Of a stretch of 64,000 nt of DNA, positions 26,791-37,511 are shown piece by piece (the stretch's first letter is position 1; each line of letters begins with the position of its first letter). The notes below the pieces were generated by a model. It saw only the letters and a list, made by a program, of their open reading frames with translations, was not told the origin of the DNA and ran no database searches. The position numbers and the translations under genes are program-made. The stretch is from Mycocentrospora acerina (lineage: Eukaryota > Ascomycota > Dothideomycetes > Pleosporales), in NCBI GenBank assembly GCA_022701365.1, contig JAKUHH010000059.1:124001-188000 (forward strand), given 5' to 3'.

Positions 26791-29700
26791 CTATGCTTTG
26801 CCCTTCCCTTTTCCACGTCCCCTCCCCCTACCCCGTCCCCTTGTCCCAGTCCCAGCACGCTTTTTTGGCGAAGTCCTATCTGTCAAATCGGCAAAATCTG
26901 TCTCCTCATCACTGTCTTTTGCAAAAAAGTGACTCTTGACTTGCGCGTCGCTCTTTCTCGCCGCTCTGCGCTTCGGCACTGAACGCGTCGATGGCGGCGG
27001 CGGAGGACTTGCGGGGACATCAGAGAGCATGTCTTCGTCTGAAGACTCGACGAGGGGTTTGCGTTTTCTGGCTATAGGAGCAGGTTTGGATCGGCTACGC
27101 GTAGACTGTTTGATAGGAGGTTTGCGTTGAGGTTTAGAGACAGTTTCTGAGTCAGAAATGGAGAGGGTGATGGAAAGGTGTGTATCTTCGTTATCGTCTT
27201 GATCTTCATCAATATCGTCTTCGGCGGGTTGTTGAAGTGCTGACGTAAGGGAAATAGGCTTGCGATGTGTGCCGTCGACGAGTGATGCATGTGTTTTCTT
27301 CTCTTGTTCGCCGTGGTCGATTGTAAGGTCACCGTGGACTGACTCTTCCTGGCTGGCTAAGAAGAAGCCACCAGGCTCATTCGTATACTGAGGTTGCTCC
27401 GGTTCGTTCTTGATAAAACCACCACTTGCGGCTTCATTTTCGTCGCGGATGAATCCACCGTCAAAGTCTGTGTGGTTTTGGAACACCTCCCATTCTGATT
27501 TCTTGCCATTGTGCCCACCAGATGGAGATATTTCGGATTTCGGCTTGGGGAGCTCAACATCATCACCATATTCTGCCTTCATGCGTTCCATGATCCGAAG
27601 ACCTGTAAAAAACTTCTTCCACAAACCCAGCACGAGCTTCTCCTTCTTCTCCGCTTCTTTTTTCGCCTTCGCAACTTCCTCAACCTCCCAAGCATCAATG
27701 ACAAGATCCTCATGTTCTTCGGCGACCACAACGCCAGTGAGAATAGGTACAGCACGCTGCTTACCGAATTCAAATCCCGTGCACGCTTCCGCATGGTCGA
27801 TATTCAATTTCCTGCAGATCCGCGCTGTACCCTTCAGAGGGATATGAACAGCTCCTTTGGGGATCATAGTAGATACGTAGATATCGATGTTTCCAAACGC
27901 GTTGCGGGGAATGTGGCCGTCAACAATCGGATCAGGTATGATCCAATCAGTTTGCGCGATGGAGTATAGACCTTGCTGGATTTTCCCACCTTCTACACGT
28001 TCGCGCTCTTCAATTTCGCGTTTTCGAGTGACGGTGACGGCACGCATGGGGACAAATTTGAGCGGTTGCTCGCCTTCCTTAACCTCCCTGCCTTCTTTGT
28101 GCCAAGATTCAACAGTTTTGCAGTTGGCAATGTCCTTGCGGCGGTAAACCGGCTCTGACTTCTCAGTATCACCTTTTCCGGTTACAAAATGACGTACGAT
28201 CTCTGCACCAGGCACAAGCGCTTCTTCACGCCGTAGATGGCGTTCAAGGACGTACTCGGTGGAGTTCTTGTACCCCTGAAGTGTCTCTTTCCCACCTTCT
28301 TCGTCCATTGTCTTCTTTTTCTCAGGCTTTGCGGGAACTAGGTCGCCTTCATCTTCGACTTCGTCCCAGGGTTGACGCTTCTTGTGCGACCGCGCGTACG
28401 GCTGCATGAGGGACTTCAGCCAATCCCATTCTTCCCATCGCTTGACTTTTCCGCGCTTATTGTGAATTGGTATCTTCTCGACGGGCATACGAAGCCCCTT
28501 GGTTCGGCCAGGCCACTGGCGCTTGGGCAAGTAGCGTGTTGTGACGTCCTTGGCTGTGCCGTCTGCGGAGAAAGCGATTAGGTACGCAAAAACTTGCTTC
28601 GCTTTGTCGGCGGCTGTGCCACGAGCATAAAACTCAGCAAGCTTGTCTGGTGAAGCTGCACTGGCAATGATAGTACGGGAAAGTGGAGAGACAGAGATGG
28701 GGGTATGTGTAAGATAGGAGATGGCCTCTGTCCAGTAGGTTGGGAATGGAAGTTCATCACTGTAATTACGTTTCTTAGGAGACTTCTTGACAGGCAGTTC
28801 ACCTTCTGACCCAGAGGAGATGGAGATGACACTGCTAAGCACACTGCTTTTGGATGTGGTAGAATCAACTGACCCACTCCTCTTGCGTATCGCTTGACGC
28901 TGTGTTGTTTTCCCTTTCGCTGGGGTGGATATGGCTGAGACGTTTGAAGAAGTAGCCGCCACTACATCTTTTAGTTTTTCAAGATTCTTTGGCTTGCCTT
29001 CCTCGCTCTGGCTAAAACCAAAACCTGCGGGCTGTAGACTAGCGATCATGCGTGCCTCAATACCCAACCCGCGGACCAGGGCTGTGAAGAGCTGTTGACC
29101 AACGTCTCTACTACCTTGACATGTACGTGCCATCTTGCGAAACGCTTCGAGGTTCTCAACTCGTTCACCAAATGTATCAGGATGCGAGGGGTTTTCGTCC
29201 CATGCCCTTACTTCAGCTCCCAAAGTCGCTGGCGCCAGATATCCTCGTTTTCGCAAACTGGGCGCGGTGATCTTGAATTTCGCTTTCCAGAAAGCCGACA
29301 AATATTTTAGCAGTCGCAAAAGGGGATCTCCGTGGGACGTATTCGGTGTATTTGGCTCGGCTCGTTCATTCGATGCACCCCAGTCGCGCTGATTCCTCTC
29401 GCTATTAAGCATATCCTTACTTTTGCTTTTTGAGGTGGTACGTTCATCTACACGGCCTGGAGCGGGCTTGCTCTTAGGACTGTCGTATATCTTAACACCG
29501 TTCTTGCCGCTGTTTCTCCATGTCCCTTTCTTGTCCTTCTTTTCCTGCTCCAATGCTTTCAAGACCTTCTTGTCCACCGGAACTATACGACTGGGTCCAT
29601 CCGAGATGCCAGCGTCGCGCCAATATTGGTCTATCTCGCGCCAGCAGCCCGACGACAAACTCTCAACCAAGATCTTCTGAACTTCCTTGTCCTGTATCCA

Positions 29701-30237
29701 ACCGTTCCGTATAAGGTTGTGGAACATTAAAAATTGCACATGCATGCAATGTGTCGCATTTCGTATCTGGCGCTCCCTTTTCGAAGGGCCTGTCTTCCCG
29801 CTCGCTCTAGAGTCGAATGCGGTCTGCGGGGCGGCGGAGATAGTGAGCGAGATGTCTCCAGAAATGACAGGCATAGCGAGTTTCGTGTGATGGCGGGTGC
29901 CCAGTGCATCTTCCCACTCGTCATCTTCACTCTCATCATCATCCCCATTTTCTTGCGCCTTCCCTCTGCCTTTGTTTACACCATTTAACGGCACATCTTC
30001 GAATTCGTCGTCACTGCTTTCCTCTTCTGATAGCTCGCTGCTGTCGTCTTGCTGCTCCAGAAAAGCTTTGGTCTGTGAGAGCGTGCGCGTGACTTTCGGA
30101 GGCGCGTCTAATGTCTGGAAGACGGATTCTTTGCCACTGCGAGCGGGCGGATTACGGGCACGAGCACGTTTTGGCGGGGGCAGTTCTGGTTTCGGAGATT
30201 CGGACCGCAGACGTTTGCGCGATAGAACGGGGGGCAT
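26791..30237 (-). CDS. rad4: DNA repair protein Rad4/XPC
   Basis: Damage-recognition factor of global nucleotide-excision repair, acting in the nucleus with Rad23. Single exon, 1148 aa. The N-terminus carries basic and acidic stretches (SSELSEEESSDDEFED). The transglutaminase-like domain spans about 150-530 (HCMHVQFLMFHNLIRNGWIQD; MARTCQGSRDVGQQLFTALVRGLGIEARMI; FPTYWTEAISY), including the region lacking the active-site triad as in all Rad4/XPC. Beta-hairpin domains follow at about 620-850: YVLERHLRREEALVPGA (BHD1), then EVKEGEQPLKFVPMRAV and IDIYVSTMIPKGAVHI (BHD2/3), and DHAEACTGFEFGKQRAVPILTGVVVAEE (BHD3). The C-terminal about 250 residues are low complexity and end in an Arg-Gly/Lys-Gly repeat (TRGRGRGRGRGKGKGK). 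A RecQ helicase gene lies about 20 kb away with no evident link. Confidence 0.94.
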   Translation of the reverse strand: MPPVLSRKRLRSESPKPELPPPKRARARNPPARSGKESVFQTLDAPPKVTRTLSQTKAFLEQQDDSSELSEEESSDDEFEDVPLNGVNKGRGKAQENGDDDESEDDEWEDALGTRHHTKLAMPVISGDISLTISAAPQTAFDSRASGKTGPSKRERQIRNATHCMHVQFLMFHNLIRNGWIQDKEVQKILVESLSSGCWREIDQYWRDAGISDGPSRIVPVDKKVLKALEQEKKDKKGTWRNSGKNGVKIYDSPKSKPAPGRVDERTTSKSKSKDMLNSERNQRDWGASNERAEPNTPNTSHGDPLLRLLKYLSAFWKAKFKITAPSLRKRGYLAPATLGAEVRAWDENPSHPDTFGERVENLEAFRKMARTCQGSRDVGQQLFTALVRGLGIEARMIASLQPAGFGFSQSEEGKPKNLEKLKDVVAATSSNVSAISTPAKGKTTQRQAIRKRSGSVDSTTSKSSVLSSVISISSGSEGELPVKKSPKKRNYSDELPFPTYWTEAISYLTHTPISVSPLSRTIIASAASPDKLAEFYARGTAADKAKQVFAYLIAFSADGTAKDVTTRYLPKRQWPGRTKGLRMPVEKIPIHNKRGKVKRWEEWDWLKSLMQPYARSHKKRQPWDEVEDEGDLVPAKPEKKKTMDEEGGKETLQGYKNSTEYVLERHLRREEALVPGAEIVRHFVTGKGDTEKSEPVYRRKDIANCKTVESWHKEGREVKEGEQPLKFVPMRAVTVTRKREIEERERVEGGKIQQGLYSIAQTDWIIPDPIVDGHIPRNAFGNIDIYVSTMIPKGAVHIPLKGTARICRKLNIDHAEACTGFEFGKQRAVPILTGVVVAEEHEDLVIDAWEVEEVAKAKKEAEKKEKLVLGLWKKFFTGLRIMERMKAEYGDDVELPKPKSEISPSGGHNGKKSEWEVFQNHTDFDGGFIRDENEAASGGFIKNEPEQPQYTNEPGGFFLASQEESVHGDLTIDHGEQEKKTHASLVDGTHRKPISLTSALQQPAEDDIDEDQDDNEDTHLSITLSISDSETVSKPQRKPPIKQSTRSRSKPAPIARKRKPLVESSDEDMLSDVPASPPPPPSTRSVPKRRAARKSDAQVKSHFFAKDSDEETDFADLTDRTSPKKRAGTGTRGRGRGRGRGKGKGKA

Positions 30238-30802
30238 TCTGCCAGAACTTTTTGCTGACTGTTATGAACAGTTCCGTTGGTGATTTTATCGCAGGGTGTC
30301 AAGCGGTTGATGGCTGGTTCTCAATGACGCAAATACCCCTGCCAAATTCCCGATGGCGCGGGACGATCGGGGAGCAAGATCGCGCGTCGCGTGAACACGA
30401 CATCACATGCCCGGCAGTTTCGTTGATAGGCTGAGACACGACATCTTCAGTATGTTCGAGATTTTACTTCTTCTTTCGTATACGATATCGTCTCTTAGCC
30501 ACAATTTGGCCTCTGCATTGAACACTGTCTCTCAATGTTTTCTGTCCACGCTCGTTGCTCGCTCAAATCCACAAAAGCTTCTGCTACACGCGCAAAGCAA
30601 GAACCGGAGGAAGGAATATGAGGGCACACTATATCATCTTTATCCAGTATCTTTCATCACTAGACAAACTAGTGTGCTTTAATCAAAGCCTCTCGTGATG
30701 CATATAATGTCATCGCCAGACACTGTCTGAATAGCCAGATGATATCCGATTTCCTTCGCAATTCCTTGCTCATCTTGAGCTTTCCCAAAAAATGCCAAAC
30801 TT
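30238..30802. promoter_or_regulatory. Upstream region of Rad4 gene
   Basis: 565 bp upstream of the Rad4 start and downstream of a doubtful minus-strand ORF. It must contain the Rad4 promoter. No specific site identified. Confidence 0.4.
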
Positions 30803-31342
30803 CTATTGAGTGAATGATGGGTTAGGTTGGCATAAATTATAAGTGACCCAAGGCGGTCCTGCAAATCGTGAGTCTCGCAAAATCCGAACTTGTTTAATCC
30901 AGTACTGTTCTTCGACCGTCTTTGCCCCCTCGACCTGACCCAATTCAAGAACCTGACGAGTCTCAATGATACGGACCTGCTCTGAATCTGGTCTGATGAT
31001 CTGGTCGAAAAGCACACAGAGGAAGACGGATCGATCCGCAAATGACATGAGTGTAGCAGACCTGCAACGAGCCTCATAACGTAAAATGGGCCGCAAAGGT
31101 ATCACATCGGTTGAAAGAATTGGTGTAGCAGAGAGGTCCCTTAGGACAAGCTTCATTATTGCATACTTGTCTACACTGATGAAGCATTGCGCGTTGGTAG
31201 CAGTCGAATCTTTTTCTGATTTTGGTTGCCATAGCTTAATACGCTGAGGATTATCTTTCATGAAGTACGTATGCAGGTACGAACGCAGGAAATCGAATGC
31301 TATTCTAGTTAGCCTTTTTGATGTATCAAACCAAAATGCCAA
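30803..31342 (-). CDS. Hypothetical protein, doubtful
   Basis: An uninterrupted frame of 179 codons, starting MAFWFDTSKRLTRIAFDFLRSY. I do not recognise a domain. Composition is balanced and protein-like for the first about 150 residues, and an acceptor-like CTAACTAG lies inside the first codons, which hints that the true 5' end may be an upstream exon. A second minus-strand frame (30679-31077) overlaps it and either may be a shadow. It could be a decayed or orphan gene. Confidence 0.35.
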   Translation of the reverse strand: MAFWFDTSKRLTRIAFDFLRSYLHTYFMKDNPQRIKLWQPKSEKDSTATNAQCFISVDKYAIMKLVLRDLSATPILSTDVIPLRPILRYEARCRSATLMSFADRSVFLCVLFDQIIRPDSEQVRIIETRQVLELGQVEGAKTVEEQYWIKQVRILRDSRFAGPPWVTYNLCQPNPSFTQ

Positions 31343-32639
31343 AGCCTATGAAGCGTTCATCTTCGCGGAGAGGCTTTGACTTTAATTTCGCGGGCTAGAT
31401 CTCCTCAGGATATACAAATGCGTACCAGATTGATCTGGAGGTGGAATTCGATCGAGATCACGATTATTGATGAGCCCGTGATGCGTGTAGCTCCATATTG
31501 CATACTTGTGCGGTTCGATATGTGGCGCAGGCATATTGGCGGCTGGTTGTGGAGATACCCACGTCTTGTGGATCCATTAGGATGCTAAAGACTAGTTTTG
31601 GCAGTCAGTCTGATGAATAGCGAGGGGCTTGATGGGTCATGTTACGCTGTGTTATGCCACTAGTAGAAATAAACAGGGCTGAGACTGTTGCCTTGTTGTA
31701 GCAATGACTGTGATAGATTCCCAGCCTTGAAAGCAATTCAGCGGCTAGCACATATATAAGGGAGAGGCTATCAGCCGTACGAATAGTGATTTCCCACATC
31801 TTTATCCCTCGTACATGCCACCTTCCTCAGCGCTAAACTGTGCAAGCACTATGCCTCCTGATGAGGAAAATCTGAATCACCAACACGAGACGAGAATTAT
31901 ATCATGTGGTTTCAGGCCATCGTAAAACCGCCGCGTTCACAGGACAGAATAGACGGGTTAGTCTTTGTCCAGATGGAGCGTTCCTCTTGGGAAACGAAAT
32001 CACGCTAACACACGTCCGCACGTGTTGGTTGCGGTAAGACTCTCTGAGAAATCTCCAAAGACATTTTCCCAATGATGATCCAAGGGTCCTCCAACAAGAC
32101 CTTCAAGCAAAATACATCAACCATACGTTTATCGACATGATCGGATAAATGTCACGAGTTGAAGCCACAATCTACCTTGAGGTTTCCCCTCCTCTTGGCT
32201 TGGCGCGGAGATCCCTTGAAAGTGGATGATCGCTGCCGCCAGCTGCCACTGCGACATACAAACACCACTGCACACTTCAACGCCATGAGAGTGCATATTC
32301 ATCACTACTAACCTATCAAACTGACGGAATCACTGACGCAAAACTGTAGAAGTCGATGGATTCCACGAGACCTGCGTCATTGGGGCTTAGCCACAAAGAG
32401 TGGCTTCGATGTCCTCAGGCTGGCGGCCTCCAACGCTCACCCCTCACAAGTCGCGCGCGCTGCTGTGACCTACGCCCTCTCAACTTTTTATTCCTCTTTA
32501 CTCCAACACTCCCCACAACTACCCCTGCTCTTTCTTATGCCCTCACAGTCTGTTCTTTTACATTCCGTGCTCTATTATCTTTCACCGCCTTCATTACTAT
32601 TCTCACTGTCCTCAGGCAACAATCTTACCCATCCAGAGC
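31343..32639. other. Intergenic region
   Basis: About 1.3 kb between a doubtful minus-strand ORF and the C2H2 gene. Pyrimidine-rich sequence at 32460-32620 just before the C2H2 start is typical of a fungal promoter/5' UTR. No gene recognised. Confidence 0.45.
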
Positions 32640-33512
32640 ATGCACAAGGTCCTCTTGCTCGTACTGCTGGCTTCCTTTGTTGGATCAGCAGCAGCAGCGA
32701 CCCCAAGTATGGCCTACTCGTCACCTTTCGCTCCTGTAGAGGCGCGCATCTATGTAGCATCGAACAACATATTCCCTTTCGTCTGCGATTACTGCGCTGC
32801 TCGGGGCTGGACATGCTCATGCGTCATAGTAAAGGACCCATTCCCTTCCTCAAAGAGCCAATGCTCACAGATGCAGAACCCACCAGCCTACATCGATCCT
32901 GCGTTGCTCTCCTGCCCACCTGTACCCAGCGATCCACCTATGAACCATAGCGAGATCGTTGTGGACCTAAGACCTGTTGCCGAATTTAACGCCGATTACA
33001 CCCGCAGGCAACTGTCAGTGGATATGCAGTTGCGACATATGGATGAGAATGCAACGACGGTACGATCAGCGACGGTGCTAGCCCACGTCCTTGATACATA
33101 CGCAGTGGGCGACCGCCGGCCGCCGACACCACAACGAGCACCATCACCGCCACACGTACCATCACGGCCCACGCGGCAAATGTTTCTGCCGAGTGGATAT
33201 GTCTGCGACACTGCACAATGTGGAAGAAGCTTCGACTATGCGTACAAACTGAAGTAAGTCACCTCCCAATCAAGCAACATTGACCATACCCTAACTGCTA
33301 CTAGACGCCACCAAAAACAACACTTGACGAGCTCTGAGCGGCATCACAAGTGCTCTTTCTGCAATGAGGGATTCTTGTATCCAAAAGATCTTATCAGGCA
33401 CCAGAAGACACACATCAAGCAGCCTCAATCGTTTTGTGGAAGCTGCCACAAGGGCTTTTCACGTAACGATAACCGAGTTCGACACGAACGAAAGCAACAT
33501 CCACAGCCGTAA
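32640..33512 (+). CDS. C2H2 zinc-finger protein
   Basis: Probable DNA-binding protein. Exons 32640-33253 and 33305-33512 give 273 aa from the first ATG. Three C2H2-type fingers fill the C-terminus: YVCDTAQCGRSFDYAYKLKR with H-x-3-H after the intron, HKCSFCNEGFLYPKDLIRHQ, and SFCGSCHKGFSRNDNRVRH. The middle is Pro/Ser-rich (PPTPQRAPSPPHVPSRPTR). The first 20 residues (MHKVLLLVLLASFVGSAAAA) look like a signal peptide, which is odd for a nuclear protein. The in-frame ATG at 32709 (MAYSSPFAP) gives 250 aa and is a good alternative start. A Cys cluster FVCDYCAARGWTCSC follows soon after either start. Target genes are unknown. Confidence 0.75.
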
Positions 33513-35248
33513 GAGAACGCTGAGAGTTTCTCATGTGTTCGTCGACAGCATTCCCGCAAAGCATGCTTGCTTATCGGCGGGGAGCGGTGTTGGCGCTGCT
33601 CCCTATGTCCTGCACGCCTTGGCGTCGTAATCTGGATATATCGCTCTATCCTTGCTCTTCTTGTCTTCTGTTTATCACCTATCATGCCACTAAGTTGTCC
33701 ACCATTGGCATTGCTTCCATCGCGGCATTGATTTGGATTTGACGTTTATCTTGTCTTCTTTTGATTCTTTCTGCTATATTGTCTTCTTTTCTTCGTACCC
33801 TTTTGTGTCTGCTGGCCTGGCACTAGATCATCTCGCATCGCAAGTGCTTAGGGTGTCTTTTTTCTTTGCTGTACTAATACCCACTGTTGATTTCATTTGT
33901 TTTTCCTAGGAACGGAAAACTTGACGACACAACTTGAAAAAAAATGAGTACGTCTGCATGCCATTGTTGGAGTAGGATCTGATATTGTTTTGATATGCTT
34001 GTGGTTCTTATTAGTTTTGAATGAGCTTTTGTTGAGACAGAGGGTAATGAGAGTTAAAATTGGGTTGGCTAGAGGATGTACGGTGAATGGTGACTGTTGT
34101 TGTAATGAACAATACACATGACTTTTATGATAGTCTTGTTCTACCTTTGATTGAATCTTTACTTGTGCGTATAACGTGATCAACTGATATTGTTATGATT
34201 GTTAGCTTTCCTACCAAAAGTATCGTGTCCACAGAGTTTTTATGAATCTGAGTTTAGAAAGCTCAACCTGTTGAACTTTTACTCGATGATTGAATCGTAG
34301 ATACCGTGCACTTTGCGGTACCGTTCCTGCAAGGCAGAGTAACTTGCACGTGTATATTGTGTTGATTCTGTATGATCACACATCTCCTATATTACTTTAC
34401 TACTAGGAAACACTCTCAAGCTACGACTAATCCACAACACGGACCGAAGCTATTCGCATAGTCAATCTCTCACGTGTGATGCTGGGTGTAAATTTTCTGA
34501 GAAGTTATTGTATTGGTGGTGTGGCTGGATGATAAGGCGATGAGCAGAGGAAGTTGAAGATGAGTGGAATGGTGCAGGCTGTTTGGGAGAATACGGATCG
34601 AGGGCTTGAATTGGGGCAACTGATTGATTACTAGTGCGCTGCCAAAAGGAGTGAATTTGAGGGAGCTTTGAGTTTGAGGTATTAGTGGGTACATGGTTTA
34701 CCTTAAGGAGATGGATTACAGAGGTGGATCTGTTGCGCTGAAGAGTGGAAGGGTGACGTCATATGCTGGCTGAGTGGAGGCTGGTGCTGTGCCGACTCAT
34801 GATGTTGTGGTCATGTGTTTCCAAGATGGGCTTATAGGAGGGATGTATTTTTGTAGGAGAGAGTGAAGAGGTAAGAGATTACCTACAAGGCACTAATATG
34901 AGTATGTGGAGGGCCGAGATGAAGAACCTATGGCCAACTTAAATGAATGAACATAATTATGAAAAGCCCCGAGGATTTCGCAAGTTTATACGGTGTCATT
35001 ATATCTGGTTGATCTATTGATGGCTAATATTCATCCTCCGACCCCACCCTCATATCACAAACGCATGTTTGGTTTGGTAATGGTGGAGGTGGAGAAGACC
35101 AGGGACCCGCGCCACGGGCAAAGAGCCCCACTTGCCGCCCGGCCAATCGTTCCTCCGCCATGAAATTATTTCGCGCGCATGCAACTTTCCTAAGCTCAGC
35201 TTTCGGTTCAAGACGAAATCACCCGCGAACGGTCTATCCACCACAAAC
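33513..35248. other. Long intergenic region
   Basis: About 1.7 kb with T-rich sequence just after the zinc-finger gene and AT-rich sequence at 33900-34450. No convincing gene. The last 200 bp form the RRP8 promoter and 5' UTR; an in-frame ATG at 35132 lies there but the reading frame has poor coding character before 35249. Confidence 0.45.
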
Positions 35249-36958
35249 ATGTTTTCCGTCCCAGGCTGGAACGTATCGGCGCCCATTGCCGCCCAGGTCG
35301 AACAACCAAAGCCCAAAGACCCCAACAAGCTCGGCAAGAAGGCGTTGAAGCGGCAGCAGAAGCAGGCGGATGATGCGATTGGTGAGAATCTGGGAGAGCT
35401 CCTACAAAAGGCTATCGATGCGAAAGTCGAGAAGCCACAAGAGCCTGTAGAGCCCGTACAAAATGACGAGGTAGCCGCCGGCGAGGATACGGAAGAGAAG
35501 CGCGGAAAGAAGAGGAAGCGAGGTACCCGAGGAAAGAGCCACAAGGGCAAGCAGGAGGTTTCAAAGGATGATGCGAGCGCGGAACAAGCAGATGCTGTAG
35601 AGGAAGAGGCGCCAGCTCAGGCCGTCTCTACCGAGCAGACCACATCCACAGACGCCGAGGCGAAGCGCGACAAGAAGAAGCGCAAGAAGGAGCAGCAGGC
35701 CGAGAACAAGTTGAAGGCTGCCGAGTTCAGCGTCAGAGATCCCACTGCCCCAGTCTCTCTCATTCCTGAGCCCCAGGGCCTCACCCCTCTTCAGAAGTCG
35801 ATGCGCAGCAAGCTCGCCAGCGCACGCTTCCGCCACCTCAACGAATCGCTCTACACCAAGCCCTCGGCCGAATCGCACGACCTGTTCAAGACTGACCCTT
35901 CCATGTTCGAAGACTACCACCGCGGCTTTGCGCAACAAGTTGAAGTTTGGCCCTCCAATCCCGTCGACAGCTACGTGACGAGCATCCTCGCGCGAGGAAA
36001 AGTCCGCACCAAGGACCCATGGAAAGACAAGAAGCGGCTCGCGAAGAAGGGCCAGATCGTCGAAGCAGACTCGACTCCTATTGTTCCACCAAAGGGCGAC
36101 GAGAAGCCCCTTCCCCGAAACTTCAAGAACCACTGCACAATCGCCGATCTTGGGTGCGGCACCGCCTCCCTCTCGTACCGCCTGCAATCACAACTGAAGC
36201 CCCTCGACCTCACCCTCCACTCGTTTGATCTCTCCAAACCAACCGGCCCCTCGGCATCGCTTGTGACAGTCGCCGATATTGCCGCACTACCGCTCCCCGA
36301 CAACTCTGTGGATGTGGCCATCTTCTGCCTGGCGCTCATGGGCACCAACTGGCTCGACTTTATTGATGAAGCGTACCGCGTGCTCCGCTGGCGCGGCGAG
36401 CTCTGGGTCAGCGAAATAAAATCGCGCTTCGGCCGCGTAGCCGACGGCAAGAAATCGAATTCTTCGTCCCAAAAGAAAATCCCCATCAACTCCATTGGCT
36501 CGCTCAACAAGAAAACCGCCAAGCCCAAGCCCAAGAAGGCGAGTGACGCCCCCGCCGAGGGCCCCCAGGACTCGGACGACGAAACGGAACTCGCGGAGCG
36601 CGTAGACGGGCAAGACGCCAAAGAAGGAACCGACATTTCTGCTTTTATCGAAGTCCTTCGCAAACGTGGGTTCGTTCTCGATGCTCTCCCCGAGCGCCAG
36701 GGTGACGCGGTAGACATGAGCAACAAGATGTTTGTCAAGATGCAGTTTGTCAAGGGGGCGCAGCCTACAAGGGGGAAGAATGCAAAGGAGGATGCGGGGA
36801 AAAATTCGAATAATACGAATAATAGCAATGGGGGTGGGAGGAATCTCAAGTTTGGAATTAAAGGGAAAAAGTATGCGGCGCTGGGTGATAAGGAGGATGG
36901 GGAGAGTGCGGAGACGGAGGGTAAGACGTTGAAGCCTTGTTTGTATAAGATTCGATGA
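35249..36958 (+). CDS. RRP8: 25S rRNA adenine-N1 methyltransferase Rrp8
   Basis: Nucleolar SAM-dependent enzyme; yeast Rrp8 methylates adenine 645 of 25S rRNA and helps early pre-rRNA cleavage. Single exon, 569 aa, starting MFSVPGWNVSAPI; this start, not the in-frame ATG at 35132, matches the family. The N-terminal about 180 residues are Lys/Glu-rich with nucleolar-type signals (KRGKKRKRGTRGK, KRDKKKRKKEQQ). The methyltransferase domain begins near LTPLQKSMRSKLASARFRHLNE and DPSMFEDYHRGFAQQV. The SAM motif I is IADLGCGTA, followed by HSFDL, VTVADIAALPL, VDVAIFCLALMGTNW and GELWVSEIKSRF. A Ser/Lys-rich insert of about 60 residues (KKIPINSIGSLNKKTAKP) precedes the final RKRGF-VLDA strand. A Gly/Asn-rich patch and LKPCLYKIR end the protein. 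Confidence 0.93.
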   Translation: MFSVPGWNVSAPIAAQVEQPKPKDPNKLGKKALKRQQKQADDAIGENLGELLQKAIDAKVEKPQEPVEPVQNDEVAAGEDTEEKRGKKRKRGTRGKSHKGKQEVSKDDASAEQADAVEEEAPAQAVSTEQTTSTDAEAKRDKKKRKKEQQAENKLKAAEFSVRDPTAPVSLIPEPQGLTPLQKSMRSKLASARFRHLNESLYTKPSAESHDLFKTDPSMFEDYHRGFAQQVEVWPSNPVDSYVTSILARGKVRTKDPWKDKKRLAKKGQIVEADSTPIVPPKGDEKPLPRNFKNHCTIADLGCGTASLSYRLQSQLKPLDLTLHSFDLSKPTGPSASLVTVADIAALPLPDNSVDVAIFCLALMGTNWLDFIDEAYRVLRWRGELWVSEIKSRFGRVADGKKSNSSSQKKIPINSIGSLNKKTAKPKPKKASDAPAEGPQDSDDETELAERVDGQDAKEGTDISAFIEVLRKRGFVLDALPERQGDAVDMSNKMFVKMQFVKGAQPTRGKNAKEDAGKNSNNTNNSNGGGRNLKFGIKGKKYAALGDKEDGESAETEGKTLKPCLYKIR

Positions 36959-37511
36959 GGGGGGTTTTTTTTCTAAAAAAAAAAAAATAGTTATGTGATG
37001 GTGGTAGTAGTAGTAGTAGTAGCAAGACCAAAGTTCAAGGGCAATGTTCATTGTCGTCATGACAAGTTTCCAGACAGACTTTCAAGGCCTAGCAAGTTAA
37101 GTTGGATATGTATGTACATACATATATTCATTACTCACAATTCACCATTTATATAAACAACAACAGCAATAACAATAACAACAACATGTGCTATGATGAA
37201 TATAATAATAACATTTCATCTAGTTTAAATTCTTCTTTGATCTAAAAAAAAAACTTATAAAAAAAAGTAAAATGCCTCAAAATGCCTACCTGTGGTAATC
37301 GGTTTCCATCCCAATACGCTAATGTTGATGTTGCAGCAATATTTCACACACACACCAGTGTCCGTCTAAAATAACAGTGTAGAAGTAATCATGTCGTGAG
37401 CTCGTCATCGAGGCATTTCTCTTTTTTTTTGGTGCCATGAAGTAAAAGTTGCGGAGAGAAGACGTCGATATACACCATTCGTCCATTCGTCCGTAACTTC
37501 CTGCTCCGGCT
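36959..37511. other. Intergenic, convergent 3' regions
   Basis: AT-rich, with an inverted T8/A13 stretch immediately after the RRP8 stop (36965-36987) and a GTA trinucleotide run at 37002-37022. Nothing coding. Confidence 0.5.

Noticed and set aside
35132..35248. Upstream in-frame ATG for RRP8
   Set aside because: The extra 39 residues lack family similarity; MFSVPGWNV is the expected N-terminus.
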